From: Streptomyces blattellae
GTDB taxonomy: Bacteria > Actinomycetota > Actinomycetes > Streptomycetales > Streptomycetaceae
Direction of reading: 5' to 3'
DNA: 64,000 bases
NCBI RefSeq assembly: GCF_009709555.1
Contig: NZ_WJBG01000158.1
Span: 62,001-126,000 of the forward strand
Under the pieces are notes generated by a model that saw only the letters and a program-made list of their open reading frames with translations, was not told the origin of the DNA and ran no database searches. Positions 8,775 through 17,470 of this stretch are shown here, piece after piece. Made by a program: the position numbers and the translations under genes. Numbering within the stretch: position 1 is the first letter of the stretch; every line of letters begins with the position of its first letter.

Positions 8775-10118
8775 TCAGCGCGTCGCGCCGGTGACGATCC
8801 AGCGGCCCGAGCGGGTGCGCAGCCACAAGGTCAGCATCCGGACGGTCATCATCAGTGTCATGGCGGCCCAGACTGCGGTGAGTTCTCCGCCGAGTGTGGG
8901 GATGAGCAGCGCGACGGGGAGGAAGACCGCAAGGGTGACCGCCATCGCCCATGCCAGGTAGGGTCCGTCTCCCGCGCCCATCAGGACGCCGTCCAGGACG
9001 AACACGATGCCGCAGATCGGCTGTGAGAGGGCGACCACCAGCAGAGCGGGCAGGGCGGCGTCTTTGACCACGGAGTCACTGGTGAACACTGGCAGGAACA
9101 GTGGACGGGTGAGCATGACCAGCAGTCCCAGGACGACTCCGGTGGCGACACCCCACTCCACCATGCGTCGGCATGCGGCGCGGGCACCCTCGGTGTCCCC
9201 GGCGCCCAGATAGCGTCCGATGATGGCCTGCCCGGCTATCGCTATGGCATCCAACGCGAAGGCGAGCAGACTCCACAGGGACAGGATGATCTGGTGTGCC
9301 GCGACATCGGCATCGCCGAGGCGGGCTGCTACGGCCGTGGCGATCATCAGGATCGCCCGCAGGGAAAGCGTGCGCACCAGCAGGGGCAGGCCTGCTTGCG
9401 CGGATGCCCGGATCCCGGCAGCGTCGGGGCGCAGCGAAGCGCCATGGCTGCGGGCGCCCCGGACGACCACCACGAGGTAGGCCGTCGCCATACCGCACTG
9501 GGCGATGACAGTGCCCCAGGCGGATCCGGCGATGCCGAGGTCGGCGCCGTAAACGAGTCCCACGTTCAGGACGCCATTGGCGACGAAGCCAGCGATTGCG
9601 ACGTACAGAGGCGTCTTGGTGTCCTGTAGTCCGCGCAGGACCCCTGTCGCGGCGAGCACGACGAGCATGGCCGGTATGCCAAGCGATGAGATCCGCAGAT
9701 AGGTGGTCGCATATGGCGCCGCGGTGTCCGAGGCACCGAAGAGGTCCACGAGGGCTGGTGCCGTAGGCAGGACGACGGCCACGACGGCTGCGCCGAGGAG
9801 TAGCGCGAGCCAGATGCCGTCCATGCCCTGGCGGATGGCGGACTGGAGGTCGCCGGCGCCGACGCGTCGGGCAACGGCCGCCGTGGTGGCGTAGGCGAGA
9901 AAGACAAAGACGCTGACGGCTGTCACGAGGAGGGCCGAGGCGACCCCGAGTCCGGCGAGCTGCGCCGTGCCGAGATGGCCGACGATCGCGCTGTCGGCCA
10001 TGACGAAGAGGGGCTCGACGACAAGTGCGCCAAAGGCCGGGACGGCCAGTGCGACGATCTCTCGATCGTGCTGTCGCCGAACAGTCCTGGGGGTCGCGGG
10101 GGCCTGTGTCATGAGCAT
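8775..10118 (-). CDS. MATE family efflux transporter (DinF-like)
   Basis: About 447 residues with the 12-helix MATE pattern in two homologous halves, for example FGALVVEPLFVMADSAIVG (about 30-48) and the second-half FALDAIAIAGQAIIGRYLG. Members export drugs or metabolites with Na+ or H+. The N-terminal family block VEPLFVMADSAIVGHLG resembles the DinF branch. The frame begins with TTG 10121, ATG 10118 and ATG 10112; none has a clear ribosome-binding site, so the start is uncertain by a few codons. It is divergent from dnaB. Confidence 0.88.
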   Translation of the reverse strand: MLMTQAPATPRTVRRQHDREIVALAVPAFGALVVEPLFVMADSAIVGHLGTAQLAGLGVASALLVTAVSVFVFLAYATTAAVARRVGAGDLQSAIRQGMDGIWLALLLGAAVVAVVLPTAPALVDLFGASDTAAPYATTYLRISSLGIPAMLVVLAATGVLRGLQDTKTPLYVAIAGFVANGVLNVGLVYGADLGIAGSAWGTVIAQCGMATAYLVVVVRGARSHGASLRPDAAGIRASAQAGLPLLVRTLSLRAILMIATAVAARLGDADVAAHQIILSLWSLLAFALDAIAIAGQAIIGRYLGAGDTEGARAACRRMVEWGVATGVVLGLLVMLTRPLFLPVFTSDSVVKDAALPALLVVALSQPICGIVFVLDGVLMGAGDGPYLAWAMAVTLAVFLPVALLIPTLGGELTAVWAAMTLMMTVRMLTLWLRTRSGRWIVTGATR

Positions 10119-10571
10119 CAATCTAACCGTCCACAGGTAAGAGATGCAATGTATTAGTGACCCTTACTGACTGTCTCGGCCGGTGTAGCTTTGTGTGCGG
10201 TTTGAAGCGATCTTGATCCGGCGAAGAAGTTTTTTCTTCTGCACAGCCGGTGGATGGTAAAAGTGCAGGTCAAAGCCGTTTGTGTGGCGGGGGCGGGGGC
10301 TTGTTCACAGGCCTGTCCACCGTGTCGTGCACAGGTTTTGCGGAGTTCTCCACAGCATCGGGACCGTCGTCCACATGGCCTGTGGATAACCAGATTGGCT
10401 GACGGTGCCGCGGGGCCTACGGTGGTCCGACGCCTACTCCGCCCGTCGGCTCGAAAACCATCACAAATCCGACGCGTCAGAAGCGGAGTTGGGCCTCTTA
10501 TTTGTCAGTGCCGTGCCGTAGAAAAGAGAGGCGCGGCGAGGTCCGCTGGGCGGACGGGAGGAGGTGGCTCG
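10119..10571. other. MATE-dnaB intergenic region
   Basis: 453 bp between divergent genes. It holds a series of DnaA boxes (annotated separately) and the ribosome-binding site of dnaB (GGGAGGAGGTGG, about 10556-10567). A frame in phase with dnaB is open back to 10254, but it crosses the DnaA boxes and lacks a ribosome-binding site. Confidence 0.7.
10127..10389. promoter_or_regulatory. Cluster of DnaA boxes upstream of dnaB
   Basis: Four matches to the Streptomyces box (T/C)(T/C)(G/A/C)TCCACA: CCGTCCACA 10127-10135, TTCTCCACA 10346-10354, TCGTCCACA 10367-10375, and TTATCCACA on the minus strand (10381-10389). One-mismatch neighbours are TTGTTCACA 10301-10309, CTGTCCACC 10313-10321 and TCGTGCACA 10325-10333. 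Six lie within 90 bp, which is unlikely by chance. Possible roles are DnaA control of dnaB or titration of DnaA. Confidence 0.75.
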
Positions 10572-12050
10572 GTGAGTATTTCCGAGCCCTTGGACGACCC
10601 GTGGGCCGATACCGGTCCAGGTGATCGTCTCCCCGCGTCTCGCCGACGCGGCGACGGAGGCCGTGGCCGCGACGAACAGCACGACCGCGGCCGGGAGAAC
10701 GGCACCTGGGACGGCGGGGGCACCTCCTTCGAGCGTGTACCGCCGCAGGACCTCGACGCCGAGCAATCCGTCCTCGGCGGCATGCTTCTGTCCAAGGACG
10801 CCATCGCCGACGTCGTCGAAATCCTCAAGGGCCACGACTTCTACAAGCCCGCGCATGAAACGATCTTCCAGGCGATCCTCGACGTCTATGCGAAAGGAGA
10901 GCCGGCCGACCCGATCACGATCGCCGCCGAGCTGACCAAGCGCGGCGAGATCAACAAGGTGGGCGGTGCGTCGTATCTCCACGGCCTTGTCCAGACCGTG
11001 CCGACGGCTGCGAACGCCGAGTACTACGCCGAGATCGTGCACGAGCGGGCCGTCCTGCGCCGCCTGGTCGAGGCGGGTACCCGTATCACCCAGATGGGAT
11101 ATGCGGCCGACGACGACGTCGACGAGATCGTCAACCGCGCCCAGGCCGAGATCTACGCGGTCACCGAGCAGCGCACCAGTGAGGACTACCTGCCGCTCGG
11201 CGACATCATGGAAGGTGCGCTCGACGAGATCGAGGCGATCGGTTCGCGCAGCGGCGAGATGACCGGTGTGCCCACAGGATTCACCGACTTCGACTCGCTG
11301 ACCAACGGGCTGCACCCGGGGCAGATGGTGGTCATCGCCGCGCGTCCTGCCATGGGCAAGTCCACGCTCGCGCTCGACTTCGCGCGCGCCGCGTCGATCA
11401 AGCACAACCTGCCGAGCGTCATCTTCTCCCTCGAAATGGGCCGCAACGAAATCGCGATGCGTTTGCTGTCCGCCGAGGCCCGCGTCGCCCTGCACCACAT
11501 GCGATCCGGCACTATGACCGACGAGGACTGGACGCGCCTGGCCCGCCGGATGCCGGACGTCTCGGCCGCCCCGCTCTACATCGACGACTCCCCGAACCTG
11601 TCGATGATGGAGATCCGCGCCAAGTGCCGTCGACTGAAGCAGCGCAACGACCTGAAGCTGGTCGTCATCGACTACCTCCAGCTGATGCAGTCCGGTGGCT
11701 CCAAACGGGCCGAGAGCCGTCAGCAGGAGGTCTCGGACATGTCCCGTAACCTCAAGCTGCTGGCCAAGGAGCTGGAGCTCCCGGTCATCGCGCTCTCCCA
11801 GCTGAACCGTGGTCCCGAGCAGCGGACCGACAAAAAGCCGATGGTCTCCGACCTGCGTGAGTCCGGCTCCATCGAGCAGGACGCCGACATGGTGATCCTG
11901 CTGCACCGCGAGGACGCCTACGAGAAGGAGTCGCCGCGAGCGGGCGAGGCCGATCTGATCGTGGCCAAGCACCGTAACGGCCCGACGGCTACGATCACGG
12001 TCGCCTTCCAGGGGCACTACTCGCGTTTCGTGGACATGGCACAGACCTGA
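10572..12050 (+). CDS. dnaB: Replicative DNA helicase DnaB
   Basis: 492 residues. The N-terminal domain begins around PPQDLDAEQSVLGGMLL. The RecA-like motor has Walker A ARPAMGKST (about residue 258), Walker B VVIDYLQLM, and the conserved DLRESGSIEQDAD block. It acts as a hexamer ahead of the replication fork. GTG 10572 is chosen because GGAGGTGG lies 5-12 bases upstream. The catalytic core runs without interruption, so there is no intein, unlike some actinobacterial dnaB genes. Confidence 0.96.
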   Translation: MSISEPLDDPWADTGPGDRLPASRRRGDGGRGRDEQHDRGRENGTWDGGGTSFERVPPQDLDAEQSVLGGMLLSKDAIADVVEILKGHDFYKPAHETIFQAILDVYAKGEPADPITIAAELTKRGEINKVGGASYLHGLVQTVPTAANAEYYAEIVHERAVLRRLVEAGTRITQMGYAADDDVDEIVNRAQAEIYAVTEQRTSEDYLPLGDIMEGALDEIEAIGSRSGEMTGVPTGFTDFDSLTNGLHPGQMVVIAARPAMGKSTLALDFARAASIKHNLPSVIFSLEMGRNEIAMRLLSAEARVALHHMRSGTMTDEDWTRLARRMPDVSAAPLYIDDSPNLSMMEIRAKCRRLKQRNDLKLVVIDYLQLMQSGGSKRAESRQQEVSDMSRNLKLLAKELELPVIALSQLNRGPEQRTDKKPMVSDLRESGSIEQDADMVILLHREDAYEKESPRAGEADLIVAKHRNGPTATITVAFQGHYSRFVDMAQT

Positions 12051-12083
12051 TTCGACGGCTGTAGGGTCATCTGCCTGCTCCTT

Positions 12084-12102
12084 GTGCCGGTCCGGCCGGC
12101 AC
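12084..12102. terminator. Hairpin between convergent dnaB and rid genes
   Basis: GTGCCGG (12084-12090) pairs with CCGGCAC (12096-12102) in the gap between the two stop codons. No U tract. Confidence 0.5.
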
Positions 12103-12127
12103 TGGTGGCAGAGGCGGCGAGGTCGCA

Positions 12128-12523
12128 TCACGCGACGGCGGTCGCCTCAAGCTCGACCATGTGGCTGGGGATCGCCAGCCGCGTCACCCCGAGCATCGTG
12201 GTGGTCGGCGCCACCCCGGCGGTGCCCAACCGCGCCGCCAGCACGCCGTAGTGCTGGAAAAGCAGGTCGACGTCGGTCGTGTAGACGTTGAGGCGGACGA
12301 GGTTCGCGAGAGACATGCCGGCCTCGTCGAGCACGGCCTCCAGGTTGGCGATGGTCAGCGCCAACTGCCCCGCCATGTCGCCGTCATGCTGGGGCCTGCC
12401 GTCGTCGCTCATCGCCGTCTGCCCCGAGACGTACAGGGTCCGGGTGTGCCCGGAGACGACCTCCCCCTGGTTGAACCCCAACTCGGCAGACCACGTCACC
12501 GGGTTGACCGCCGTTCGTTCCAT
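12128..12523 (-). CDS. RidA/YjgF/YER057c-family protein
   Basis: 131 residues of the Rid superfamily (trimeric enamine/imine deaminases and relatives). The usual blocks are seen: LYVSGQTAMSDDG, LTIANLEAVLDEAG and LVRLNVYTTD. The catalytic Arg of true RidA (in the R-x-C-V/T motif) is not evident, and the end reads MVELEATAVA, so this is probably a different Rid subgroup. ATG 12523 (MERTAV) has GGAG 11 bases upstream. It is divergent from a broken WYL regulator that may once have controlled it. Confidence 0.8.
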   Translation of the reverse strand: MERTAVNPVTWSAELGFNQGEVVSGHTRTLYVSGQTAMSDDGRPQHDGDMAGQLALTIANLEAVLDEAGMSLANLVRLNVYTTDVDLLFQHYGVLAARLGTAGVAPTTTMLGVTRLAIPSHMVELEATAVA

Positions 12524-12659
12524 TGCCACGTCAGCTCCATTCGATTTACGGGGAGTACGTACGGCCATCGGCTCGGTAGCCGTCAGCTTCGACGTCGTGT
12601 TGACGAGCCTCGCAACAAAACACGACATCCTTGGTCACGTATTTCGATAACGTCCTCGC

Positions 12660-13720
12660 ATGCGCGCCGACCGATTGGTCTCGCTGGTGCTGCTACTGCG
12701 TCAGCGCGGTCTGCTGACTGCGGACACGCTGGCCCGTGAGTTGGAGGTGTCCACCCGCACCGTGCTGCGCGACATCGAGGCGCTGTCCGCGGCCGGCGTC
12801 CCGGTCTACGCCGAACGTGGCCGGTACGGCGGATTCGCGTTGTCGCCCGGCTTCCGGACCGAGCTCACCGGTCTGAACCACGACGAAGCCCTTGCCTTGC
12901 TGACCGCCGGATCGGGGCGCGGCGAGCAGGTATTCGGCCTCGGCTCGGCGCTCGCTTCGGCTATGCGAAAGGTGGTCGACGCGCTGCCCGAAAGCCACCG
13001 GGCCACCGGGCCACCGCGAGCGATGCGGTCCAGCGACTTCTCGTCGACCCGGAGACCGATCTGCTCTCACGCCGGCTGGTCACTGAGGAGGTACCCGACG
13101 CCACGATGATCGAGGTGCGGCGCGCGGTGCTCGCCGGACACAAGCTGCGCATCCACTACGCGGCCGCGGGCCAGACAGCACGGTGGCGCACGGTGGACCC
13201 GATCGGCCTGGTCACGGTACGCGACCGGGGCTACTTGCTGGCCACGAGATCTGGCGCGGACCGCACCTACCGGCTGTCGCGGATGTTGGCCGCCGAGGAG
13301 CTCCCCGAAACGGCACAGCGGCCAAACCGGGTCGATCTGGACCGGATCTGGCGGGAGCGCTCGGCGTAGTTTCTCTCTGGCGGCGACCACATCACCGTGC
13401 TGGTGCGGGTGAACCCGGCACGCCGTGAGGACCTGCTGGACACCGCGCTGGCCGTCCGCGCAGAAGCCCCCGACACAGACGGCTGGCTGCGGCTGGAAGT
13501 GACCTTCCAGGATTCACGCCACGCCGAGTGGGCGCTGTGGCAGCTCAGCACGGACGCGGAAGCCCTGGGCCCGCAGTCGTTGCGCACCTCCCTACGCGAC
13601 CGCGCCGCCGCGATGGCCACCAGCTACCGAGCCTCATCCGACGGGCGGGCACGCGGAAATGCGCTCGACGTGTGCCGTCCCGGCGGATGGACTGAGGAGT
13701 ATGACGACAACTCAGGATGA
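12660..13720 (+). pseudogene. Broken HTH-WYL transcriptional regulator (frameshift plus in-frame stop)
   Basis: The first 110 or so codons (12660-13009) give a DeoR/HTH_11-type helix-turn-helix (LARELEVSTRTVLRDIEAL) and the start of a WYL protein. At 13001-13017 the 8-base unit ACCGGGCC is repeated in tandem; dropping one copy joins the frame to the WYL domain (HRAT then ASDAVQRLLVDPE). That domain (HKLRIHYAAAG, DRGYLLATRSG) runs to a TAG at 13367-13369. Beyond it the same frame continues with the C-terminal WCX-like part (ITVLVRVNPARR) to 13720. Two independent lesions make a functional product unlikely; sequencing error could explain one but less easily both. Next to the divergent rid gene. 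Confidence 0.8.
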
Positions 13721-15086
13721 GCTTCTTCCCGGCACGCGCAGGGCGCTGCTGCACCGGATCGCGGTTGCCCAGGCCGAAGGACGTGCGCCGTCGCTGGTCG
13801 CGGCTGTCGTACGGGGCGGGCGGACGGTGTGGCACGGTGCCCGGACCTCAGTGGACGGACACGCGCCCGACGAGAACATGCAGTTCAGGATCGGCTCGAT
13901 CACCAAGACCTTCACAGCCGTTCTTGTGCTGAGGCTGCGCGATGAGGGAGTGCTCGACCTCGGTGATCCGCTGGAGAAGCATCTGCCGGGTACCGGCGCG
14001 GGGGAGGCCACGATCGCCGATCTCCTCGCGCACACAAGCGGGTTGGCGGCCGAGTCGCCCGCGCCCTGGTGGGAGCGAATACCAGGGACCCTGCGCCCCG
14101 ATCTCGCCGACGTGCTCGGAAAGCAGCCCTTCGTGCATCCCGTAGGCCGCCGCTTCCACTACTCGAACCCCGGCTACACGATGCTGGGCGCGCTCGTCGA
14201 GAAGCTGCGGGGAGCTGCTTGGGAGGACGTACTACGGCGTGAAGTGCTCGAACCTCTGGGCCTGAACCGCACGAGTGCTCAACCTCAGGCGCCGCATGCG
14301 GGTGGCTGGGCCGTGCATCCCTGGGCCGATGTGATGTCGCCCGAGCCGGCCGAGGACCTCGGACGGATGGCTGCGGCCGGTCAACTCTGGTCCACGACCG
14401 GCGATTTGGCGCGATTCTCGGTCTTCCTCGCCAAGGGAGACAGCCAGGTGTTGAGCGCGGAGACGGTACGGGAGATGTGGACGCCGGCGGCACCCGCTGA
14501 GGTGGCGGATGTCGTGGACGGTGTGACCTATGGTCTCGGCATGCAGCTCCAGAGCAGGGACGGCCGGTTGCTCGTGGGGCACTCGGGCTCGCTGCCGGGT
14601 TTCCTGGCGAACCTCACGATGAGCGTGGAGGACGACGTCGCGTCGGTGGTGCTGGCCAACTGCACGTCCGGGCCCCTGCTGGGCACGGTCGGCCCCGACC
14701 TCGTACGCATCGTCGCCGACGCTGAGCCGCGCATTCCCGAACCCTGGCGCCCCCTGCCGGAAGTCGACCGGTCCGCACTGGAGTTGACGGGGCAGTGGTA
14801 CTGGGGGACGCACGCTTTCGCCCTGCGGCTCACGGCCGCCGAGGGGGTTTCACTGGAGCCGTTGTCCGGCACCGGCCGGCGCTCGCGCTTCCGGTCGAAC
14901 GGCGACGGCACCTGGACCGGCCTGGAGAGCTACTACGCCGGAGAGCTTCTACGGGCCGTACGGCGGGCGGACGGGACAGTGGACCATCTGGACCTCGGGT
15001 CGTTCGTGTTCACACGTCAGCCGTACGACGAGGCGGCTTCTGTACCAGGTGGAGTCGATCCGGCAGGCTGGCGGGGCATTCGGTAA
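13701..15086 (+). CDS. Serine hydrolase of the beta-lactamase/DD-peptidase fold (class C-like)
   Basis: 461 residues without an obvious signal peptide. The active-site motifs are SITK (in GSITKTF), YSN (YSNPGYT) and HSG (VGHSGSLPG), the pattern of esterase EstB, D-aminopeptidase and class C-like enzymes rather than KTG-type beta-lactamases. About 120 C-terminal residues form an extra domain. ATG 13701 has GAGGAG directly upstream and overlaps the end of the broken regulator by 20 bp. Substrate unknown; hydrolysis of a peptide or ester is likely. Confidence 0.85.
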   Translation: MTTTQDELLPGTRRALLHRIAVAQAEGRAPSLVAAVVRGGRTVWHGARTSVDGHAPDENMQFRIGSITKTFTAVLVLRLRDEGVLDLGDPLEKHLPGTGAGEATIADLLAHTSGLAAESPAPWWERIPGTLRPDLADVLGKQPFVHPVGRRFHYSNPGYTMLGALVEKLRGAAWEDVLRREVLEPLGLNRTSAQPQAPHAGGWAVHPWADVMSPEPAEDLGRMAAAGQLWSTTGDLARFSVFLAKGDSQVLSAETVREMWTPAAPAEVADVVDGVTYGLGMQLQSRDGRLLVGHSGSLPGFLANLTMSVEDDVASVVLANCTSGPLLGTVGPDLVRIVADAEPRIPEPWRPLPEVDRSALELTGQWYWGTHAFALRLTAAEGVSLEPLSGTGRRSRFRSNGDGTWTGLESYYAGELLRAVRRADGTVDHLDLGSFVFTRQPYDEAASVPGGVDPAGWRGIR

Positions 15087-15112
15087 CCAGGGGACGGGCG
15101 CGTAGGACATGA

Positions 15113-15146
15113 GAGGGGCCCTGTTTCACGTGAAACAGGGCCCCTC
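15113..15146. terminator. 34-bp perfect palindrome built around parS
   Basis: Two 17-base arms with no loop, centred between 15129 and 15130, whose middle 14 bases are parS. It lies between convergent genes and could fold as a two-way terminator in RNA. Confidence 0.7.
15123..15136. promoter_or_regulatory. parS: parS site, perfect
   Basis: GTTTCACGTGAAAC at the exact centre of a longer palindrome. Confidence 0.95.
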
Positions 15147-15148
15147 CG

Positions 15149-15601
15149 TCACAGCATGAGCTTGAACCCCACATGCGAGGCGTCGAAGCCCAGCCGCTCA
15201 TAGAAGCGATGCGCATCAGTGCGGGAGGCGTCGGACGTCAACTGCACCAACCGGCAGTGTCGGCGCCGTGATTCGTCGACCGCCCACTCGATGAGCTGTG
15301 TACCGAGACCGCCGCCGCGCTCGTCCGCGTGGATGCGTACTGCCTCAACGATCGAGCGGGTCGATCCCTTCCGGGACAGCCCGGGGATGATCGTCAACTG
15401 CAGGGTCCCGACAATCCGGCCCTCCCTTACGGCCACGACCAAGTGCTGGTTCGGATCGCCGCTGAGGCGCTCCAGAGCCGCCAGATAGGGGGTCAGGTCG
15501 TCCGGGGATTCGCGCTGGGCCCCCAAGGGGTCATCGGCGAGCATGGCCACGATCGCGGGGACGTCGTCCTTGACCGCGGGACGTATTTCAAGATCTCCCA
15601 T
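15149..15601 (-). CDS. GNAT family N-acetyltransferase
   Basis: 150 residues. The acetyl-CoA loop is RGGGLGTQLIEWA (about 94-106, R/Q-x-x-G-x-G/A type), followed by VQLTSDASRTDAHRFYERLGF, the usual end of the fold. The substrate cannot be told from sequence. It is convergent with the beta-lactamase-fold gene across the parS palindrome. Confidence 0.85.
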   Translation of the reverse strand: MGDLEIRPAVKDDVPAIVAMLADDPLGAQRESPDDLTPYLAALERLSGDPNQHLVVAVREGRIVGTLQLTIIPGLSRKGSTRSIVEAVRIHADERGGGLGTQLIEWAVDESRRRHCRLVQLTSDASRTDAHRFYERLGFDASHVGFKLML

Positions 15602-15610
15602 GCCCGCACC

Positions 15611-15740
15611 CTATGCGGGCAGGTTCAGCGACTCCACGACACGTACCAGCGGAGCCAGCTCGGGATTCCTGGCGGCCTCGTCGAGGGCCTCGCGCAGCGT
15701 CGCCGCTCTCGGCGTCGTCGGCCTCTCGTCCCCGGCCTGT
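15611..15740 (-). pseudogene. C-terminal remnant of a minus-strand gene
   Basis: On the minus strand a frame ends at TAG 15611-15613 with AARNPELAPLVRVVESLNLPA. This looks like the C-terminus of a regulator (possibly LysR type), but no start or domain precedes it. It abuts the truncated MFS gene head-on, so this appears to be a recombination joint between two gene fragments. Confidence 0.4.
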
Positions 15741-16360
15741 GCAAGCCCGAAGGCGTGCGCCTGCGCGACGAACTGGCCGCGTTCAAGAAGGCCCAGGTGC
15801 AGCTCGCCATGGCGATGACCGTGCTCGGCTTCGGCGGCGTCTTCGCGGCCATCACCTACATCGCGCCGATGATGACTGACGTCGCCGGCTTTTCGCCGAC
15901 GGCTCTGTCACCTGGCTGCTGCTCCTCTTCGGCCTCGGCATGGTGGGCGGCAATCTCGTCGGCGGCAAGTACGCCGACCGGGCCTGATGCCCATGCTGTA
16001 TGTCTCGCTGGGCGTCCTCGCGGTCGTCCTCGCGCTGTTCACGCTCACCGCGCACAACAAGGTTCTCGCGGCGGTCACGATCGTCCTCGTCGGTGCCCTG
16101 GGCTTCGCCACCGTCCCACCCCTGCAGAAGCGGGTCCTCGACCAGGCGTACGGCGCCCCGACCCTGGCCTCGGCCGTGAACATGGGCGCCTTCACCCTCG
16201 GCAACGCGTTGTCGGCCCGGCTAGGCGGCCTCGTCATCGCGGGCGGTCTCGGCTACACCGCACCCAACTGGTGGGTGCCATCCTGGCTGCTGCGGCGCTG
16301 GTCCTGGCATTCCTTTCGGCCGCCCTGGAGCGCCGTGAGAGCACACCCATGCCCTTGTGA
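15740..16360 (+). pseudogene. Decayed MFS transporter (N-terminus lost, at least three frameshifts)
   Basis: Pieces of one DHA1-type MFS protein appear in order but in different frames: ELAAFKKAQVQLAMAMTVLG to DVAGFS (frame 2), then TWLLLLFGLGMVGGNLVGG to DRA with a TGA at 15984, then MPMLYVSLGVLAVVLALF to YTAPNW (frame 3), then GAILAAAALVLAFLSAAL to PMPL (frame 2). Inserting a base near 15984 and near 16273 would rejoin frames. The first six helices are absent. The indels sit in C or G runs, so some may be sequencing errors, but the missing half shows a real remnant. Confidence 0.8.
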
Positions 16361-16384
16361 CCGGTGCCGGCGTATCGAGGGATC

Positions 16385-17251
16385 TCAGCCGGCGGCCACC
16401 GTGAGTGGGGCGAACCGCCGCGTCCAGTCGCCGGGCAGTTCCGAGATGCCGTACGTCATGACCGCGTTGAAGGCCACGGAGGCCATACCTCGCTCCTTCG
16501 CCCACACCAACAGCTCCTCATGGCGCACATCGATGTCCGTGCGCAGTCGACGGTTCGTATGGGCGGCCAGGGAGGCGATCAGGGCCTTGGCGGTCTCCGT
16601 GTCATGGGCGATCAGCGGACCCACGACATGCGTGTCCATATTGGGCCAGGCGGCCGCGTATCCGACGATCCGGCCGCGCTCTTCGGCCACGCACAGCCGA
16701 TCGGCGAAGGCGGGCAGGCGGGTGATGAGGTGCGTGCGATCGGTGCCGAACACCTCCTCATCGAGCCGGAGGATCGCCGTGAGGTCCTCGGCGGTGGCGG
16801 CACGCGTGGTGACCTCGGGCTTGCGGCCGCCCGGCGTGAAGTGCCCATGCAGCATTTCGGCCCGGCCGGTGACCTTGAAGCCGATTTCCTCGTACAGCGG
16901 GCGGCCGTTCGGCGTGGCGTGCAGTGTCAGGGGCGTGGTGCCCAGCTCGGACACGACGTGCCGCATCAACCGGCGGCCGACGCCCTGGCGGGCGTACCGC
17001 TCGGCGACCAGGACCATGCCGATGGCACCGAGGTCGGGGCGTTCCCGGGGACCGTACTCGGTGACGACACAGGCGCTTACGAGCCCTCCGGCCGGGTCAT
17101 CGATGCCGAAGCCCTTTCCGGCCGCGAGGAGCAAGCTCCACTTGTGCTGCTCGCGCGGCCACCTCCGATCCTCGGACAAGTCGGCGCAGGCCGTGAGGTC
17201 ACGAAGCGTCAGACGACGGATGGGCAGAGAAGTGAGGAAAGGAGTCGGCAC
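16385..17251 (-). CDS. Two-domain GNAT acetyltransferase
   Basis: 288 residues with two GNAT units. The first (about 10-140) has the acetyl-CoA loop RYARQGVGRRLM and PLYEEIGF. The second (about 150-288) is more degenerate. Such tandem GNATs are common in actinomycetes; substrate unknown. I used GTG 17251 because homology begins there (PIRRLTLRDL); ATG 17323 and 17347 are in frame, but the extra residues are low in family character. No strong ribosome-binding site. Confidence 0.78.
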   Translation of the reverse strand: MPTPFLTSLPIRRLTLRDLTACADLSEDRRWPREQHKWSLLLAAGKGFGIDDPAGGLVSACVVTEYGPRERPDLGAIGMVLVAERYARQGVGRRLMRHVVSELGTTPLTLHATPNGRPLYEEIGFKVTGRAEMLHGHFTPGGRKPEVTTRAATAEDLTAILRLDEEVFGTDRTHLITRLPAFADRLCVAEERGRIVGYAAAWPNMDTHVVGPLIAHDTETAKALIASLAAHTNRRLRTDIDVRHEELLVWAKERGMASVAFNAVMTYGISELPGDWTRRFAPLTVAAG

Positions 17252-17362
17252 GCAGGTCAGGCTGTCCGACGGGTGCCCGCTGCGTCCACCTGTTTCCGGG
17301 GAGTTGTACGACCTTTTGGCCATGTCATGGCGAGGCGCACAGCGCATCCACGAGTGTCGGAG

Positions 17363-17376
17363 GTTTCACGTGAAAC
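17363..17376. promoter_or_regulatory. parS: parS site, perfect
   Basis: GTTTCACGTGAAAC in the 219-bp gap between the divergent GNAT and HAD genes. Confidence 0.95.
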
Positions 17377-17470
17377 AGGGCGAACGGAGGCCATTGGGCG
17401 CTCGGACTCGGCTCGTTCGGACTGCACTCGCGCAGAGTGCCGCATGCGCGTCCCATTAGCCTCAAGGCCC

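Noticed and set aside
10223..10242. GAAGAAGTTTTTTCTTC hairpin as a terminator of dnaB-region RNA
   Set aside because: It lies between divergent genes, upstream of both, and its stem is short and AT rich; no transcript is known to end here.
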